Shown piece by piece: positions 38,600 to 48,042 of a stretch of 64,000 bases of DNA (positions are counted from its first letter, which is position 1; every line of letters begins with the position of its first letter). The position numbers and the translations under genes are program-made. A model generated the notes under the pieces. That model did no database searches and was not told where the DNA came from. It saw only the letters and a program-made list of their open reading frames with translations. The stretch is from Thermococcus piezophilus (GTDB lineage Archaea > Methanobacteriota_B > Thermococci > Thermococcales > Thermococcaceae), in assembly GCF_001647085.1 (NCBI RefSeq), contig NZ_CP015520.1, positions 372,001-436,000 on the forward strand, read 5' to 3'.

Positions 38600-40029
38600 A
38601 TGTCCTCAATGAACAGAAGGGTATTTAGTGAAGGCAAGGGTGCAATAACCCCGCTGGTTGTTTTTTGGTGGTTTTTTCAGTAGTGGTCAGCGACTCTGAG
38701 AACACAACGACATCCACCGCTGAAACCCCGACCCAGAGCTCACCGACGACGGGCACACAGACCGAAACCGGCACCTCCACGCAGAGCGGTTCTCAAACCT
38801 CAGCCCGGGGTGGGCCCGTCATCATAGAAATGGACAAGGTGTATGTGATAGTCACTGACAAGAGCGTCATCATTGTTGGCCCGAAGGGCGAGAAGCCGAC
38901 CGTCGAGCTTCCCGAAGGAAAGAAGGTTATAACCGTCAGCTACGTCGTCGATGAAGCCAACACGCCGGACGTCAAGACCCTCAGGGAGAATGGCTAGGAT
39001 TCGGTGCGATTAATCCAGCGTTCTTCCGCGATGAGCACGTTGATGCCCTCGTCGTCACCGCGAGGAGGGAAACCGAACCGACGATAAGAACCGAGCTCTT
39101 TAAGGCGTTCTACATCCTCGGAAACAAGTTCGTTCCTGAGGTCATTCTCGGCCAGAATATACAGCTCCGCGTCTACTGGGACTGGGTCAAGGGACGCTAT
39201 TACCACCCGACCCTCGCCGAGCGCTACGACCTCCTCACCGAGGACACGAACGCTCCGGTTGTTATGATAGGCATCAAGGACTGCACCAACGATCCTGAGA
39301 CCTACGTCATAGCCACCGCGGGTGGCCGGAGAGCTTTGACCCGGCCATGACCTACGAGACCTTCGGCTGGCAGATATGGCACGAGATAGGCGACACCCTC
39401 GTCACCTACTGGAAAGAGGAGACCGAGGAGGCCAGCCAGGACCTCGCCGTCGCCTGGGCCCACAACAAGGACGGTATCGAGTGGTATTTCCTCATAATGG
39501 ACGGCGTCAATGCCTACGACCCGTGGAACGACAAGACCTACCTGATTGACGCCACCGACGTTGCCTTCACCTTCCTCCGCGTTGAGAGGCTCGGCCACAG
39601 CGTCAGCTGGATGGTGAGCAGCTTCATGGACGTCAACGCCTCACAGGCACTAACAGAGGAGGAGTTCGACCAGTACCTCAAGGAGCACCTACTCATAGCC
39701 TAGTACCGCGGCAAGACCGCCGAGATAAAGAGTCTCGACGACCTCAAGAGGTTCTTCAGCTACGACGGTCCGACCGCCGGCGTCTTCAAGCTCGTCCTCC
39801 CTCAGCCCTACACCCCGGGACTCCCCAGGGCCGTTCCCAACCCTCTCGGGAAGATAGACAGGCTTGAGACGATTCCAGGGACTGTTCCAAATCTCATAGA
39901 GCCCCCGAGCGGCTGCTGCTTCCACCTGTGCTGTCCCTCCGCGGAGGAGCGGTGCAGGAAGGAGAAACCTCCGCTCATCGAGGTGAGAAGGACCACTATG
40001 CCGCCTGCTGGCTCTACGCCAAGTTTTAG
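38600..40029 (+). pseudogene. Remnant of a peptide ABC transporter operon: binding protein fused to ATPase tail
   Basis: The 5' part is a family-5 solute-binding protein (signal MNRRVFSEGKG..., Ser/Thr linker, ENG, ...FDPAMTYETFGWQIWHEIGDTL...). It is broken by missing single T bases near 38661-38666, 38993 and 39326 and by TAG at 39701-39703. At about 39812, after LPQPYT, the sequence jumps to a different protein: PRAVPNPLGKI...ETIPGTVPNLIEPPSGC...CRKEKPPLIEV, the C-terminal end of a dipeptide-type ATP-binding subunit, finishing at 40029. The permeases and most of the ATPase are gone. Confidence 0.8.
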
Positions 40030-40084
40030 ACCTTTTCTCCTTTCGCCCAGTTCAGCCACACGAGCGCCATTCCAGCCCCGTGGT

Positions 40085-40592
40085 TTATTTGAACAGCTCC
40101 CTATAAATGGGGTCGCCCACTTCGCTCCCGGTCATCTCAACCTCCAAGAAAGCGTAGCGGTAGAGCCTCACAAGGATCCATTCGAGGTCCTTCGGCTTCT
40201 TCGCCCAGAGCACCTTCTGCAGTATCGCCAGCGCCAAAATGGCCTCGCGGTTCTCCTTTGCTAGCTCTTCGTCCCTGTCAATGTGCCTCTGGTGCCCCAT
40301 AGGGATGCCGATGATACGTCACACATTCCAGCGCCTCATGTGGTCAGTTCGCTTCCTGAACCCTCTCCACTCAGCTCATAGAGGGCCAGGAAAAGCTCCC
40401 CAAAGTAGTTCTCCACGCCGTCATCGTCAAGCAGAAGAACCGGTGGCCTGTCCATTGTCCACTCAAGGTCATCGGCCTTCCTTATCAGAGTCGCCCGCCT
40501 CTTGAGCTTCGCAACCCTGAGCGAGAAGTATGTATCGACGCCGTATTTCCCCGTCTTCGTCTCGAACAGGACGTAGAGAACCTCACCCTCAT
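40085..40592 (-). pseudogene. Disrupted gene of unknown function upstream of hel308
   Basis: ATG 40592 starts MRVRF with GGGGGAGAAC before it, then shifts frame (one C missing after RVRF) into VLFETKTGKYGVDTYFSLRV...DGVENYFGELFLALYEL. Further breaks near 40360 and 40315 lead into MGHQRHIDRDEELAKENREA and IYRELFK (stop 40085). The protein is charged, soluble and unrecognised. A TATA-like TTTTATATG lies between it and hel308, so the divergent pair probably shared a promoter region. Confidence 0.5.
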
Positions 40593-40662
40593 GTTCTCCC
40601 CCACAACCTTAGGGGGATAAGCATATAAAACCGCCGGCGGAATGAAATCGGACGTGAGGGTT

Positions 40663-42846
40663 ATGAGAATTGAGGAGCTTTCCGTTGATGAGCGAGTTAA
40701 AAGGATCATCCGGGAGAGAGGCATAGAGGAGCTCTATCCCCCTCAGGCCAAAGCTTTGAAAAGCGGGGTACTTGAGGGGAAGAACCTAGTCCTTGCCATC
40801 CCTACGGCTAGCGGGAAAACCCTCGTTTCTGAGATAGTGATGGTCAACAAACTCCTGCATGAGGGCGGAAAAGCGATCTATCTCGTCCCTCTTAAGGCCC
40901 TCGCCGAGGAGAAGTACCGCGAGTTCAAAGCCTGGGAAGTGCTGGGACTGCGCGTCGCGGCGACGACGGGGGATTATGACTCCACCGATGAGTGGCTCGG
41001 AAAGTACGACATAATAGTCGCCACCGCCGAGAAGTTCGACTCCCTCCTGAGGCATGGTTCAAGCTGGATTAGGGACGTCAAGCTCGTAGTCGCGGACGAA
41101 GTCCACCTCATAGGCTCCTACGATAGAGGAGCAACGCTGGAAATGATTCTCAGTCATATGCTCGATAAGGCTCAAATCCTAGCCCTGAGCGCCACCGTTG
41201 GAAACGCAGAAGAGTTGGCAGAGTGGCTCAACGCTGAGCTCGTTGTGAGCGACTGGCGTCCCGTGGAGCTGAGAAAGGGAGTCTTCTCCCACGGCCAGCT
41301 CTTCTGGGAGGACGGTAAAATAGACCGGTATCCTTCGAGCTGGGATTCCCTCGTAGTTGATGCAATAAAAAAGGGCAAGCAAGCACTCGTCTTTGTGAAC
41401 ACGAGACGCTCGGCTGAAAAGGAAGCGGTGAGCCTTGCCTCCAAGATTTACAGACTCCTCACGAAGCCCGAGCAGAGAAAGCTGGAGGAGCTGACGGAGT
41501 CGCTGGAGAGCAACCCCACCAACAACAGGCTGAGGGAAGCACTAAAGAAGGGTGTGGCTTTCCACCATGCTGGACTGGGGAGAAGCGAGAGGACGGTGAT
41601 AGAAGATGCCTTTAGGGAAGGCCTGATTAAGGTAATAACAGCGACTCCGACGCTTTCTGCTGGAATAAACCTCCCCGCGTTTCGCGTCATAATACGGGAC
41701 ACCAAGCGCTACTCCAACTTCGGCTGGGTGGACATACCCGTCTTAGAGGTTCAGCAGATGATGGGGCGCGCTGGAAGGCCCAAGTACGACAAACGTGGAG
41801 AGGCCATAATAGTGGCCAAGACTGAGGATCCAAAGAAGCTGATGGAGCGCTACGTCTTTGGAAAGCCGGAAAAGCTCTTCTCAATGCTATCTAACGAATC
41901 AGCCTTCAGGGGACAGATTCTGGCCCTAATCACCAACTTTAGCATCGGAAACTTCCGCGAGCTGATAGAGTTCCTTGAGAGGACATTCTACTTCCACCAG
42001 AGGAGCGACACCTCTCAGCTGGAGTGGAAGGCGAAGGAGATAGTCTACTTCCTCATCGAGAACGAGTTCATAGACCTTGACCTTAACGACCATTTCATGC
42101 CCCTGCTATTCGGCAGAAGAACGTCGCAGCTCTACATAGACCCGCTCACGGCCAAGAAGTTCCGCGATGCGTTTCCAAAGCTGGAGAAAAATCCAAATCC
42201 CTTTGGAATCTTCCAGTTGATAGCCTCCACACCAGACATGGGCACACTGAACGCGCGCAGGAAGGAGATGGAGGACTATCTCGATCTGGCATACGAGATG
42301 GAAGAGAAGCTCTACGTCAACATCCCCTACTGGGAGGATTACACCTTCCAGAGCTTCATCAACGAGGTAAAAACGGCAAAAATCCTCCTCGACTGGATAA
42401 ACGAAGTGCCCGAGACGAGGATATACGACGCCTACAACATAGACCCCGGCGACCTCTACAGAATCCTCGAGCTTGCTGACTGGCTGATGTATTCACTCAT
42501 TGAGCTCTACAAGCTCTTCGAGCCGAAGGAGGAGGTTTTAGCTTACCTCAGGAATCTCCACCTCCGCCTGAGGCACGGTGTTAGGGAAGAACTCCTCGAG
42601 CTCGTCAGGCTACCCAACATCGGCAGGAAGAGGGCGAGGGCGCTCTATAACGCGGGCTTCAGGACGCAGGAGGACATAATCAGGGCCAAAGTGAGCGAGC
42701 TCCTCGCGGTCGAGGGAATAGGTATGAAGGTCATCGAAGGGTTGTTCAGGTACTTCGGCGTTGAGCTTCCAGGGGCATCAAAGAAAGGGGCAGACGAGAG
42801 AAACCCCAAAAAGCGCAGGGGAACGCTCGACGACTTCCTTAGATAA
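40663..42846 (+). CDS. hel308: DNA repair helicase Hel308
   Basis: A 727-residue superfamily 2 3'-5' helicase that unwinds stalled forks and Holliday-like structures. Walker A is IPTASGKTLVSE (about residue 44), the DEAD motif is DEVH, SAT follows (LALSATVG), and motif VI is QMMGRAGRPKYD. A winged helix, ratchet and C-terminal helix-hairpin-helix (LPNIGRKRARALYNAGF) complete the fold, and the tail RRGTLDDFLR resembles a PCNA-interacting end. Start: ATG 40663 with GTGAGGG upstream and MRIEEL at the N-terminus; the ATG at 40642 is the alternative. Confidence 0.95.
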   Translation: MRIEELSVDERVKRIIRERGIEELYPPQAKALKSGVLEGKNLVLAIPTASGKTLVSEIVMVNKLLHEGGKAIYLVPLKALAEEKYREFKAWEVLGLRVAATTGDYDSTDEWLGKYDIIVATAEKFDSLLRHGSSWIRDVKLVVADEVHLIGSYDRGATLEMILSHMLDKAQILALSATVGNAEELAEWLNAELVVSDWRPVELRKGVFSHGQLFWEDGKIDRYPSSWDSLVVDAIKKGKQALVFVNTRRSAEKEAVSLASKIYRLLTKPEQRKLEELTESLESNPTNNRLREALKKGVAFHHAGLGRSERTVIEDAFREGLIKVITATPTLSAGINLPAFRVIIRDTKRYSNFGWVDIPVLEVQQMMGRAGRPKYDKRGEAIIVAKTEDPKKLMERYVFGKPEKLFSMLSNESAFRGQILALITNFSIGNFRELIEFLERTFYFHQRSDTSQLEWKAKEIVYFLIENEFIDLDLNDHFMPLLFGRRTSQLYIDPLTAKKFRDAFPKLEKNPNPFGIFQLIASTPDMGTLNARRKEMEDYLDLAYEMEEKLYVNIPYWEDYTFQSFINEVKTAKILLDWINEVPETRIYDAYNIDPGDLYRILELADWLMYSLIELYKLFEPKEEVLAYLRNLHLRLRHGVREELLELVRLPNIGRKRARALYNAGFRTQEDIIRAKVSELLAVEGIGMKVIEGLFRYFGVELPGASKKGADERNPKKRRGTLDDFLR

Positions 42847-43026
42847 TTACATCGTCCTCAACCTCCACTGGGAGAAAAAGCAGTGACAGCAAAGATGACG
42901 CCATAATCTATTCCAGAACTGACCTCCTCTCCCCTGAAAGGCGAAGCTTGAAAAAGAGAAAAGGCACAAATCACTGAACGTGGATTAAATTTTTAAACTC
43001 CCATCTTTTACGTTGGCGTGGGCACT

Positions 43027-43584
43027 ATGATAATCATCGTAACTGGAATGCCGGGTTCTGGAAAGAGCAAAATCGTCTGGGAGTTCGCCAGGAGAGGAAT
43101 TCCTCACGTTTCTATGGGGGACGTCGTAAGAGAAGAGGCGGAGCGCAGGGGAATCCCCAAGACCAAGGAGGGCATGGCGAAGGTCAGCATCCGCCTAAGG
43201 CAGGAGCTCGGCCAGAATGCAGTAGCAAAACTCACTGTTCCTAAGGTAAGAGAGCTCCTTGAGAAGCACCGGGTGGTAATCATCGACGGCGTCCGCTCGC
43301 TCGACGAGATAGGAACATTTAGGAGCGCCTTTCCCGATGAGGAGATCGTTATCTTTGCCGTCCACACCCCGCCGAGGCAGCGCTTCAAGAGGCTTAGAGA
43401 GAGAGGAAGGAGCGACGACCCGCAGAGTTGGGAGGACTTCGAGGAGCGTGATTGGAAGGAGCTCAAGTTCGGCATAGGCAACGTCATAGCGATGGCCGAC
43501 TACATGATAGTCAACGACGGACCGAAGGAAGAATATGAGAAAAAGGTCAAGGAGCTCGTGGAGAGGATTTTAGCCGAGCATTGA
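43027..43584 (+). CDS. UPF0200 nucleoside/nucleotide kinase-like ATPase
   Basis: A 185-residue P-loop protein with GMPGSGKSKIVWEF (about residue 6-19) and the adenylate-kinase-like RERGRSDDPQSWEDF lid, in the family also annotated as dephospho-CoA kinase-like. The substrate is not established here. ATG 43027; the in-frame GTG at 43018 is nine bases upstream. A TATA-like TTTTTAAAC lies about 30 bases before. Its end overlaps the convergent ZIP gene by 15 bases. Confidence 0.85.
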   Translation: MIIIVTGMPGSGKSKIVWEFARRGIPHVSMGDVVREEAERRGIPKTKEGMAKVSIRLRQELGQNAVAKLTVPKVRELLEKHRVVIIDGVRSLDEIGTFRSAFPDEEIVIFAVHTPPRQRFKRLRERGRSDDPQSWEDFEERDWKELKFGIGNVIAMADYMIVNDGPKEEYEKKVKELVERILAEH

Positions 43585-44379
43585 GTCAAGGAACAGCATC
43601 ACGTAGAAGCCCACAAAGAAACCAAGGGTTACGAGAATGTCGTTCTCTTCTCTTTTGTATATCTCGGGAATCATCTCCTTGACAGTAACGTAGAGCATCG
43701 CCCCGCCAGCGAGTCCGAGACCGTAGGGTAGGGACCACTCGAAGGCCGTGAAGAAGACCGCCCCTACGATGACCATTGCCATCTCAGCCAGTCCGCTGAG
43801 GATACCTATGAGGATTGGCTGGAGGCGCTTCTTCTGAATGACCGCAAGGGGGAGGGAAACCACAGTCCCCTCCGGGAAGTCCTGGATGCCTATCGCTATG
43901 GCCGTCACGAGACCAACCTCAAGGTTGTAGATGAGAGAAGTGCCGATAGCCAAGCCCTCGGGGAGGTTGTGGATTACGAGTGCGAAGACAAGGAGCCAGG
44001 CCTTTCTGAGCTTGTTCTTCAAATCGCTGGGCCCCTCATAGCCCTTGACCATGTGCTCGTGGGGAATGATGCGGTCTATCAGGAAGACCAGCAACACACC
44101 GAGGGCTATACCAATCCCGGCAGGAGCAAAGCTACCCGTGCTATATATCGCCGGGAGGATTAAGCTCGTAAAGCTGGCCACTATCATGACGCCGGCGGCA
44201 AAGCTGAGGCTGAAGTCCACGCCCCTCTCGGGTATGTTCTTGGCGAAGATGGCAACCATTGCGCCGAGAGAAGTCATCACGGCCACGAACAGGCCCGCGT
44301 AGAAAGATACCCAGAGAATGCTACCCCCAGAGATTCCAAGCAGCCACTCGGCCAGGTTCGTGATGAAGTTCTCTAACAT
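43570..44379 (-). CDS. ZIP family metal transporter
   Basis: A 269-residue membrane protein with eight helices. Helix IV holds HNLPEGLAIGTS and helix V DFPEGTVVSLPL, the binuclear metal site of ZIP proteins (here Asp replaces the usual His in the second motif). The family imports Zn2+, Fe2+ or other divalent ions. A short His-containing loop (IIPHEHMVKGYEG) follows helix III. ATG 44379. Confidence 0.9.
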   Translation of the reverse strand: MLENFITNLAEWLLGISGGSILWVSFYAGLFVAVMTSLGAMVAIFAKNIPERGVDFSLSFAAGVMIVASFTSLILPAIYSTGSFAPAGIGIALGVLLVFLIDRIIPHEHMVKGYEGPSDLKNKLRKAWLLVFALVIHNLPEGLAIGTSLIYNLEVGLVTAIAIGIQDFPEGTVVSLPLAVIQKKRLQPILIGILSGLAEMAMVIVGAVFFTAFEWSLPYGLGLAGGAMLYVTVKEMIPEIYKREENDILVTLGFFVGFYVMLFLDSMLG

Positions 44380-44449
44380 AGTTAGGCCACCCTAATTAAT
44401 TCGTGGGTTGGTTTTATAAGCTTTGGGTAGAGCCAATAGCGGTGGGAAC

Positions 44450-44857
44450 ATGTTTGAGGAAGTCGAAGTCGAGGCTTACGTTTATCCAACTGAGGATATC
44501 GAGAAAGTCAAAGAGGCCATGCTGAACCTCGTTCCAGGACTGGAGTTCGAGGCCTTCGATAGGGGCGACTACATCATTCTGACGGGCAGAACCAAGAGCA
44601 AGAAAGCCCTCCAGAGGCTTTACGAGCTCTTCCGCGGGCAGGCCATACTCGACACGGCGCGCTCTTTCCTTGAGGAGGGCTACTTCGGTGAGGAGATCAT
44701 AATAAAGGTCAACAAGCAGGCGGCATACGCCGGGAAGGTGAACTTCAACGAGGAATCCCCCCTCGGCCCGATAACGATAATCATCCGCACGAAGAATCCC
44801 CACAGGATAATGAAGTGGCTCGCCCCGAGGACGAAGGACGGAGTACCGATAGAATAA
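44450..44857 (+). CDS. UPF0201 family protein (RNA-binding-like)
   Basis: A 135-residue conserved archaeal protein of the UPF0201 family. It is mixed alpha/beta, with [20 protein letters not shown] at the start and a conserved middle ([27 protein letters not shown]). The function is not established; RNA binding is a common suggestion. ATG 44450 has GCGGTGGGAAC upstream and a TATA-like TTTATAAGC about 35 bases earlier. Confidence 0.85.
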   Translation: MFEEVEVEAYVYPTEDIEKVKEAMLNLVPGLEFEAFDRGDYIILTGRTKSKKALQRLYELFRGQAILDTARSFLEEGYFGEEIIIKVNKQAAYAGKVNFNEESPLGPITIIIRTKNPHRIMKWLAPRTKDGVPIE

Positions 44858-44869
44858 AAAAGAAAGAGT

Positions 44870-46147
44870 TCACTCTCTTTTCTTCCTCCCCCCGCTTATC
44901 TTCGCCGTCAGCATCTTCTCGGTTGAAAATATCCAGGCAGTAACGTAGAGCGTCAGCCCGGCCATAAGGGCGAGGTAGGCCACGCTGGGGAGCACGGGGG
45001 CGTAGTCTCCAAGGAGTATGTGGCGGTAGTCCACTATGGGGTGCGTGAAGGGAATCGCCAGCAGGAGGTATTTGACGGCCACGGGCAGATCGTTGATGCC
45101 CGTGTACATCAGGAGGAAGGCCGGAAAGGCCAGTGGCATTATGACGGCGCTTACAACGGTGTTGGCGCTCTGGACGTCTTCGGCAAAGATAGCCAGTATC
45201 ATCGCCAGGCTGAGGGCGAATATTATGGTCAGGAAGACCACAAGGGAGAATAGGAGCATCCCCGTCGGAGTAACCCGGAGTCCGATGTCTTCAAGGGTTA
45301 TGCCAACAGCGCCCAGTCCAAAGGAGCCGAGGTAGCTGCGCATTCCAATCATATAGGCCAAAGCCGCGACTAGGCCCATCACGGCGGTACCGAATATCTT
45401 CGCGCCGACTATCTTCGTCCTCGCCACCGGAAGCGTCAGGAGGGTCTCAAGGGTCTTGTTCTCCTTTTCAGCCGCCATCGCCCCTGCGGCCATCTGGGAG
45501 GTTATTATGACCATGAGGAAGACTATCATCGGTATCGAGAACGCCTGAGAGGCTATGACGTTGGAAACCAGACTTGGAGAGACGTCAACAACCTTGCCGT
45601 TGATTACAGACCTGCTCTCCGTCTCTATCGGCTGGAGGATGGCATCGGGATTCTGGGCACCGAGCTGTTCTACCTTTATCTTGGCTATTTCGTCTCCGAG
45701 AAGTCCTATAACCGCGTTTATCCTGCCCTCGCTGACGCTCTCCTTTATTCCTGCACCTATGGATGTAAATATCCCGTAAACCTGCACATTAGCCTTCTCG
45801 TTGCCTTCCAGTTTAGCCGAGAAGTCTGGAGGAATTACAACCAAAACGTTCTGCTTCTCCACAACAGCCTTCCTGAGAGCCTCGTCGAGCGAGGTGGCCT
45901 TAATAACGGTAACGGTCACGTTTGGGGTAACCTCAAGGGCCTTTATGAGAGTCTCCCCGTACTTCCCCTCATCGAAGTTCACTATGGCGACCCTAGTCTC
46001 GCCCTGAGCCTGCTCTATGCCGACGTTTATCACCTTACCCATGATGGGAAACAGGATGAGGGGAATCACCACGAGGCCAAAGAGCAGCTTCCTGTCCCTG
46101 AAAAGGTTCTTAAGCTCCTTCTTTGCCATCACCCAGAAGTCGCTCAT
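44870..46147 (-). CDS. ABC-2 type exporter permease (NatB-like)
   Basis: A 425-residue permease with one N-terminal helix, a large extracytoplasmic domain (about 45-215, with QAQGETRVAIVNFDEG) and five to six C-terminal helices that include the AAGAMAAEKENKTLETLLTLPVARTKIVGAK coupling segment. It is the partner of the ATPase just upstream, whose stop it overlaps by four bases. Sodium or antimicrobial export is typical of this family, but the substrate here is unknown. Confidence 0.9.
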   Translation of the reverse strand: MSDFWVMAKKELKNLFRDRKLLFGLVVIPLILFPIMGKVINVGIEQAQGETRVAIVNFDEGKYGETLIKALEVTPNVTVTVIKATSLDEALRKAVVEKQNVLVVIPPDFSAKLEGNEKANVQVYGIFTSIGAGIKESVSEGRINAVIGLLGDEIAKIKVEQLGAQNPDAILQPIETESRSVINGKVVDVSPSLVSNVIASQAFSIPMIVFLMVIITSQMAAGAMAAEKENKTLETLLTLPVARTKIVGAKIFGTAVMGLVAALAYMIGMRSYLGSFGLGAVGITLEDIGLRVTPTGMLLFSLVVFLTIIFALSLAMILAIFAEDVQSANTVVSAVIMPLAFPAFLLMYTGINDLPVAVKYLLLAIPFTHPIVDYRHILLGDYAPVLPSVAYLALMAGLTLYVTAWIFSTEKMLTAKISGGRKKRE

Positions 46148-46902
46148 GAGCCCTCACCCCCAACGGGCTCGTTGATTTCAGCACCGACGGCACTCATGAA
46201 GACCTCCTCAAGGTTTTTAGCGCCGTACTTCTCCTTTAGCTCTGCTGGAGTGCCCATTTCAACTATCCTGCCCCGGTTGATGAGCGCCACTCGGTCGCAG
46301 AGGTACTCGACCTCCAGCATGTTGTGGCTCGATATGAGGAAGGTAACGCCCTCGTTCCTTGCGAAATCCCTTATGGTATTCCGTATGGTGTAAGCATTGA
46401 CTATGTCCAGCCCGCTCGCGGGCTCGTCTAGGATGGCCAGCTTCGGCTTCACCATCAGGGCCCTCGCGAGGAGGAGCTTCCTCGTCATGCCCTTAGAGTA
46501 AGTGGAGACCTTATCGTGGAGCCTCTCGCCCAGGTCTGAAATCTTGACACCGAGCTCAAGCATTTCCTCCACATTTCTTCCACCCTTCGCGTATAGCCTC
46601 GCCATGAATTCGAGGTACTCGATGCCCGTGAGGTTTTTGTAAGCTCCTGCCTCCTCCGGCAGGTAGCTTATCAGCTCCCTCACCTTCGGGGCATCTTTGA
46701 CAACATCGTAACCAGCTATGATTGCCTTCCCAACGGTTGGCTTCAATAAGGTGGCGAGTATTTTCAGCGTAGTGCTCTTACCTGCGCCGTTTGGCCCTAT
46801 CAGACCAAATATTTCACCCTCTTTAACCTCAAAGCTTATCCCATTTAGGGCCTTGACTTTCCCATAGTATTTTTCGAGGTTTTCAACTTTTATGACCGCC
46901 AT
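46144..46902 (-). CDS. ABC transporter ATP-binding protein
   Basis: A 252-residue ATPase with Walker A GPNGAGKST (about residue 38), signature region STYSKGMTRKLLLARAL (signature modified to YSKGM), Walker B KLAILDEPASGLD and the switch His in LISSHNMLEVE. The start is ATG 46902 with GGAGGTTGTCAA before it; a longer upstream frame is not real. It is in the operon of six genes regulated by an Xre protein. Confidence 0.92.
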   Translation of the reverse strand: MAVIKVENLEKYYGKVKALNGISFEVKEGEIFGLIGPNGAGKSTTLKILATLLKPTVGKAIIAGYDVVKDAPKVRELISYLPEEAGAYKNLTGIEYLEFMARLYAKGGRNVEEMLELGVKISDLGERLHDKVSTYSKGMTRKLLLARALMVKPKLAILDEPASGLDIVNAYTIRNTIRDFARNEGVTFLISSHNMLEVEYLCDRVALINRGRIVEMGTPAELKEKYGAKNLEEVFMSAVGAEINEPVGGEGS

Positions 46903-47065
46903 TTGACAACCTCCTGTCGTACTCGAGGAGTGCAACCACCCCAATGCCAAGGAGCAGGGCAAGCCACTTGGCCCGCTCAAACCCTGAAAGGCCACCGGAA
47001 AAGCCCGTCACTAAGGCCCCGAGGAGGAGAAACCAAGCAACTTTCCGGTATCTGCTCCTAAACAT
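46883..47065 (-). CDS. Small two-helix membrane protein, 60 aa
   Basis: A short protein with two hydrophobic segments (VAWFLLLGALVTGFSGGLSG and WLALLLGIGVVALLEYD) and basic ends. ATG 47065 has GGTGATGGCG upstream and overlaps the HTH gene's stop by eight bases; its own stop overlaps the ATPase start by 20 bases. The family is unrecognised; its place between regulator and ATPase suggests an accessory membrane part. Confidence 0.75.
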   Translation of the reverse strand: MFRSRYRKVAWFLLLGALVTGFSGGLSGFERAKWLALLLGIGVVALLEYDRRLSNGGHKS

Positions 47066-47264
47066 CGCCATCACCCTCGTAGACGAAAATGTCTTCAATG
47101 AGAACTCCAAAAAAGCGCGCTATCTTGAAAGCGAGCTTAAGCGACGGATCGTACTTACCCTTTTCTATCGCTATTATCGTCTGCCTTGTAACGCCGAGGG
47201 CTTTGGCCAGCTCCTCCTGGGTTAGCCTCCTGGCTTCCCTGAGCTCGCGGAGGCGGTTCTTCAT
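47058..47264 (-). CDS. Xre-type helix-turn-helix regulator, 68 aa
   Basis: A compact Cro/C1-type DNA-binding protein. The helix-turn-helix spans about residues 14-45 (TQEELAKALGVTRQTIIAIEKGKYDPSLKLAFKIA), and a short tail (FGVLIEDIFVYEGDGDV) follows. It lies inside the ABC operon and is the natural candidate to bind the symmetric operator at 47951-47986 in front of that operon. Confidence 0.9.
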   Translation of the reverse strand: MKNRLRELREARRLTQEELAKALGVTRQTIIAIEKGKYDPSLKLAFKIARFFGVLIEDIFVYEGDGDV

Positions 47265-47275
47265 AACTCAATCCC

Positions 47276-47647
47276 TCACATCTTTCTTGAGTAGTAGGCC
47301 CTGGAGATGACCAAGGCCCCTACCATCAACGTAAGCGGAACCGCGAGGAGCTTTGCGAATACGAGAGCACTCTCCTGGTCGTTTCCAGCGAGCCATATGA
47401 ATTCGAGCGTTATTCCAGTCAAAAACGTTAATGTGCCGTGGTAGAAGCTCCTCAGCTTTATCAGCTCCGCCCTCTCGTTCCCGACAGGTTCAACCTTCGC
47501 GTTGTAGAACTTCTCGATTGCCCAGGTCCCGGCAACTGCGCTCATGAAAAAGACCAGACTCAGGGCGGGCCTGCTGTTCAGGAAATATAACATCGGCAGG
47601 TACATCGCAAGGAGGAAGGCGAAAATCAAGGAGCGGTATCGCTCCAT
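47276..47647 (-). CDS. Four-helix membrane protein, 123 aa
   Basis: Hydrophobic helices at about 8-24 (LIFAFLLAMYLPMLYFL), 28-45, 74-92 (TLTFLTGITLEFIWLA) and 98-117. The loop after helix 2 (KFYNAKVEPVGNERAELI) resembles the DER/NERAE region of DUF2178-like proteins, as in the next gene. It ends one base from the 47648 gene and precedes the HTH gene in one operon. Confidence 0.7.
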   Translation of the reverse strand: MERYRSLIFAFLLAMYLPMLYFLNSRPALSLVFFMSAVAGTWAIEKFYNAKVEPVGNERAELIKLRSFYHGTLTFLTGITLEFIWLAGNDQESALVFAKLLAVPLTLMVGALVISRAYYSRKM

Positions 47648-47941
47648 TCACATCACCCTCGAGTAGTGAACCTTAAACGCGAGGTGTCCGAAGGTTGATG
47701 CCATGAAAACCAGCAGAAGGAACGTGAAGGCCGTTGAGAGGTTCTTGGCAACGAAGGCCGAGTAGGCGATTCCCAATCCACTTACTAACTGAACAAGCTC
47801 AAGGGTCACCTTCGAGGCCTTTTCCTCTATTCTCGCAACTCTCTCGTCCATTTCGAGCCCTATGTTCCTTCGGTAAATAACCGGAAGGTAGGTCGCTACG
47901 GCGAGCCCAAGGATGAGTCCGACGACAGCGCCCCAGTTCAT
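47648..47941 (-). CDS. DUF2178-like membrane protein, 97 aa
   Basis: A three-helix protein (GAVVGLILGLAVATYLPVIY, LVQLVSGLGIAYSAFVA, TFLLLVFMASTFGHLAF) with the MDERVARIEEKASK loop typical of DUF2178. It is the first gene of the six-gene minus-strand operon through the permease. ATG 47941 has GGTGGGAG before it. The function is unknown; pairing with HTH and ABC genes is common for this group. Confidence 0.75.
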   Translation of the reverse strand: MNWGAVVGLILGLAVATYLPVIYRRNIGLEMDERVARIEEKASKVTLELVQLVSGLGIAYSAFVAKNLSTAFTFLLLVFMASTFGHLAFKVHYSRVM

Positions 47942-47950
47942 GCTCCCACC

Positions 47951-47986
47951 ATGTAAAGTTTCATTTACGTAAAGCTTCCTTTACAT
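47951..47986. promoter_or_regulatory. Symmetric operator before the Xre-ABC operon
   Basis: ATGTAAAG (47951-47958) and CTTTACAT (47979-47986) are inverted repeats whose exact centre (47968.5) is also the centre of the perfect palindrome TTTACGTAAA (47964-47973). The 36-base block lies between a minus-strand TATA (CTTATAAGG, 47988-47996) and the first ATG at 47941, where a repressor would cover the transcription start. The operon's own Xre protein is the likely ligand. Confidence 0.75.
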
Positions 47987-48042
47987 CCTTATAAGCTTTG
48001 CCCCTCAAAGTTTTTAAAGAGCGGGGGAGAAGTTCCATCCGC

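Noticed and set aside
42890-42945. C/D box sRNA candidate (GATGACG and CTGA words)
   Set aside because: The C box is off consensus and I cannot set C', D' and D with a convincing guide.
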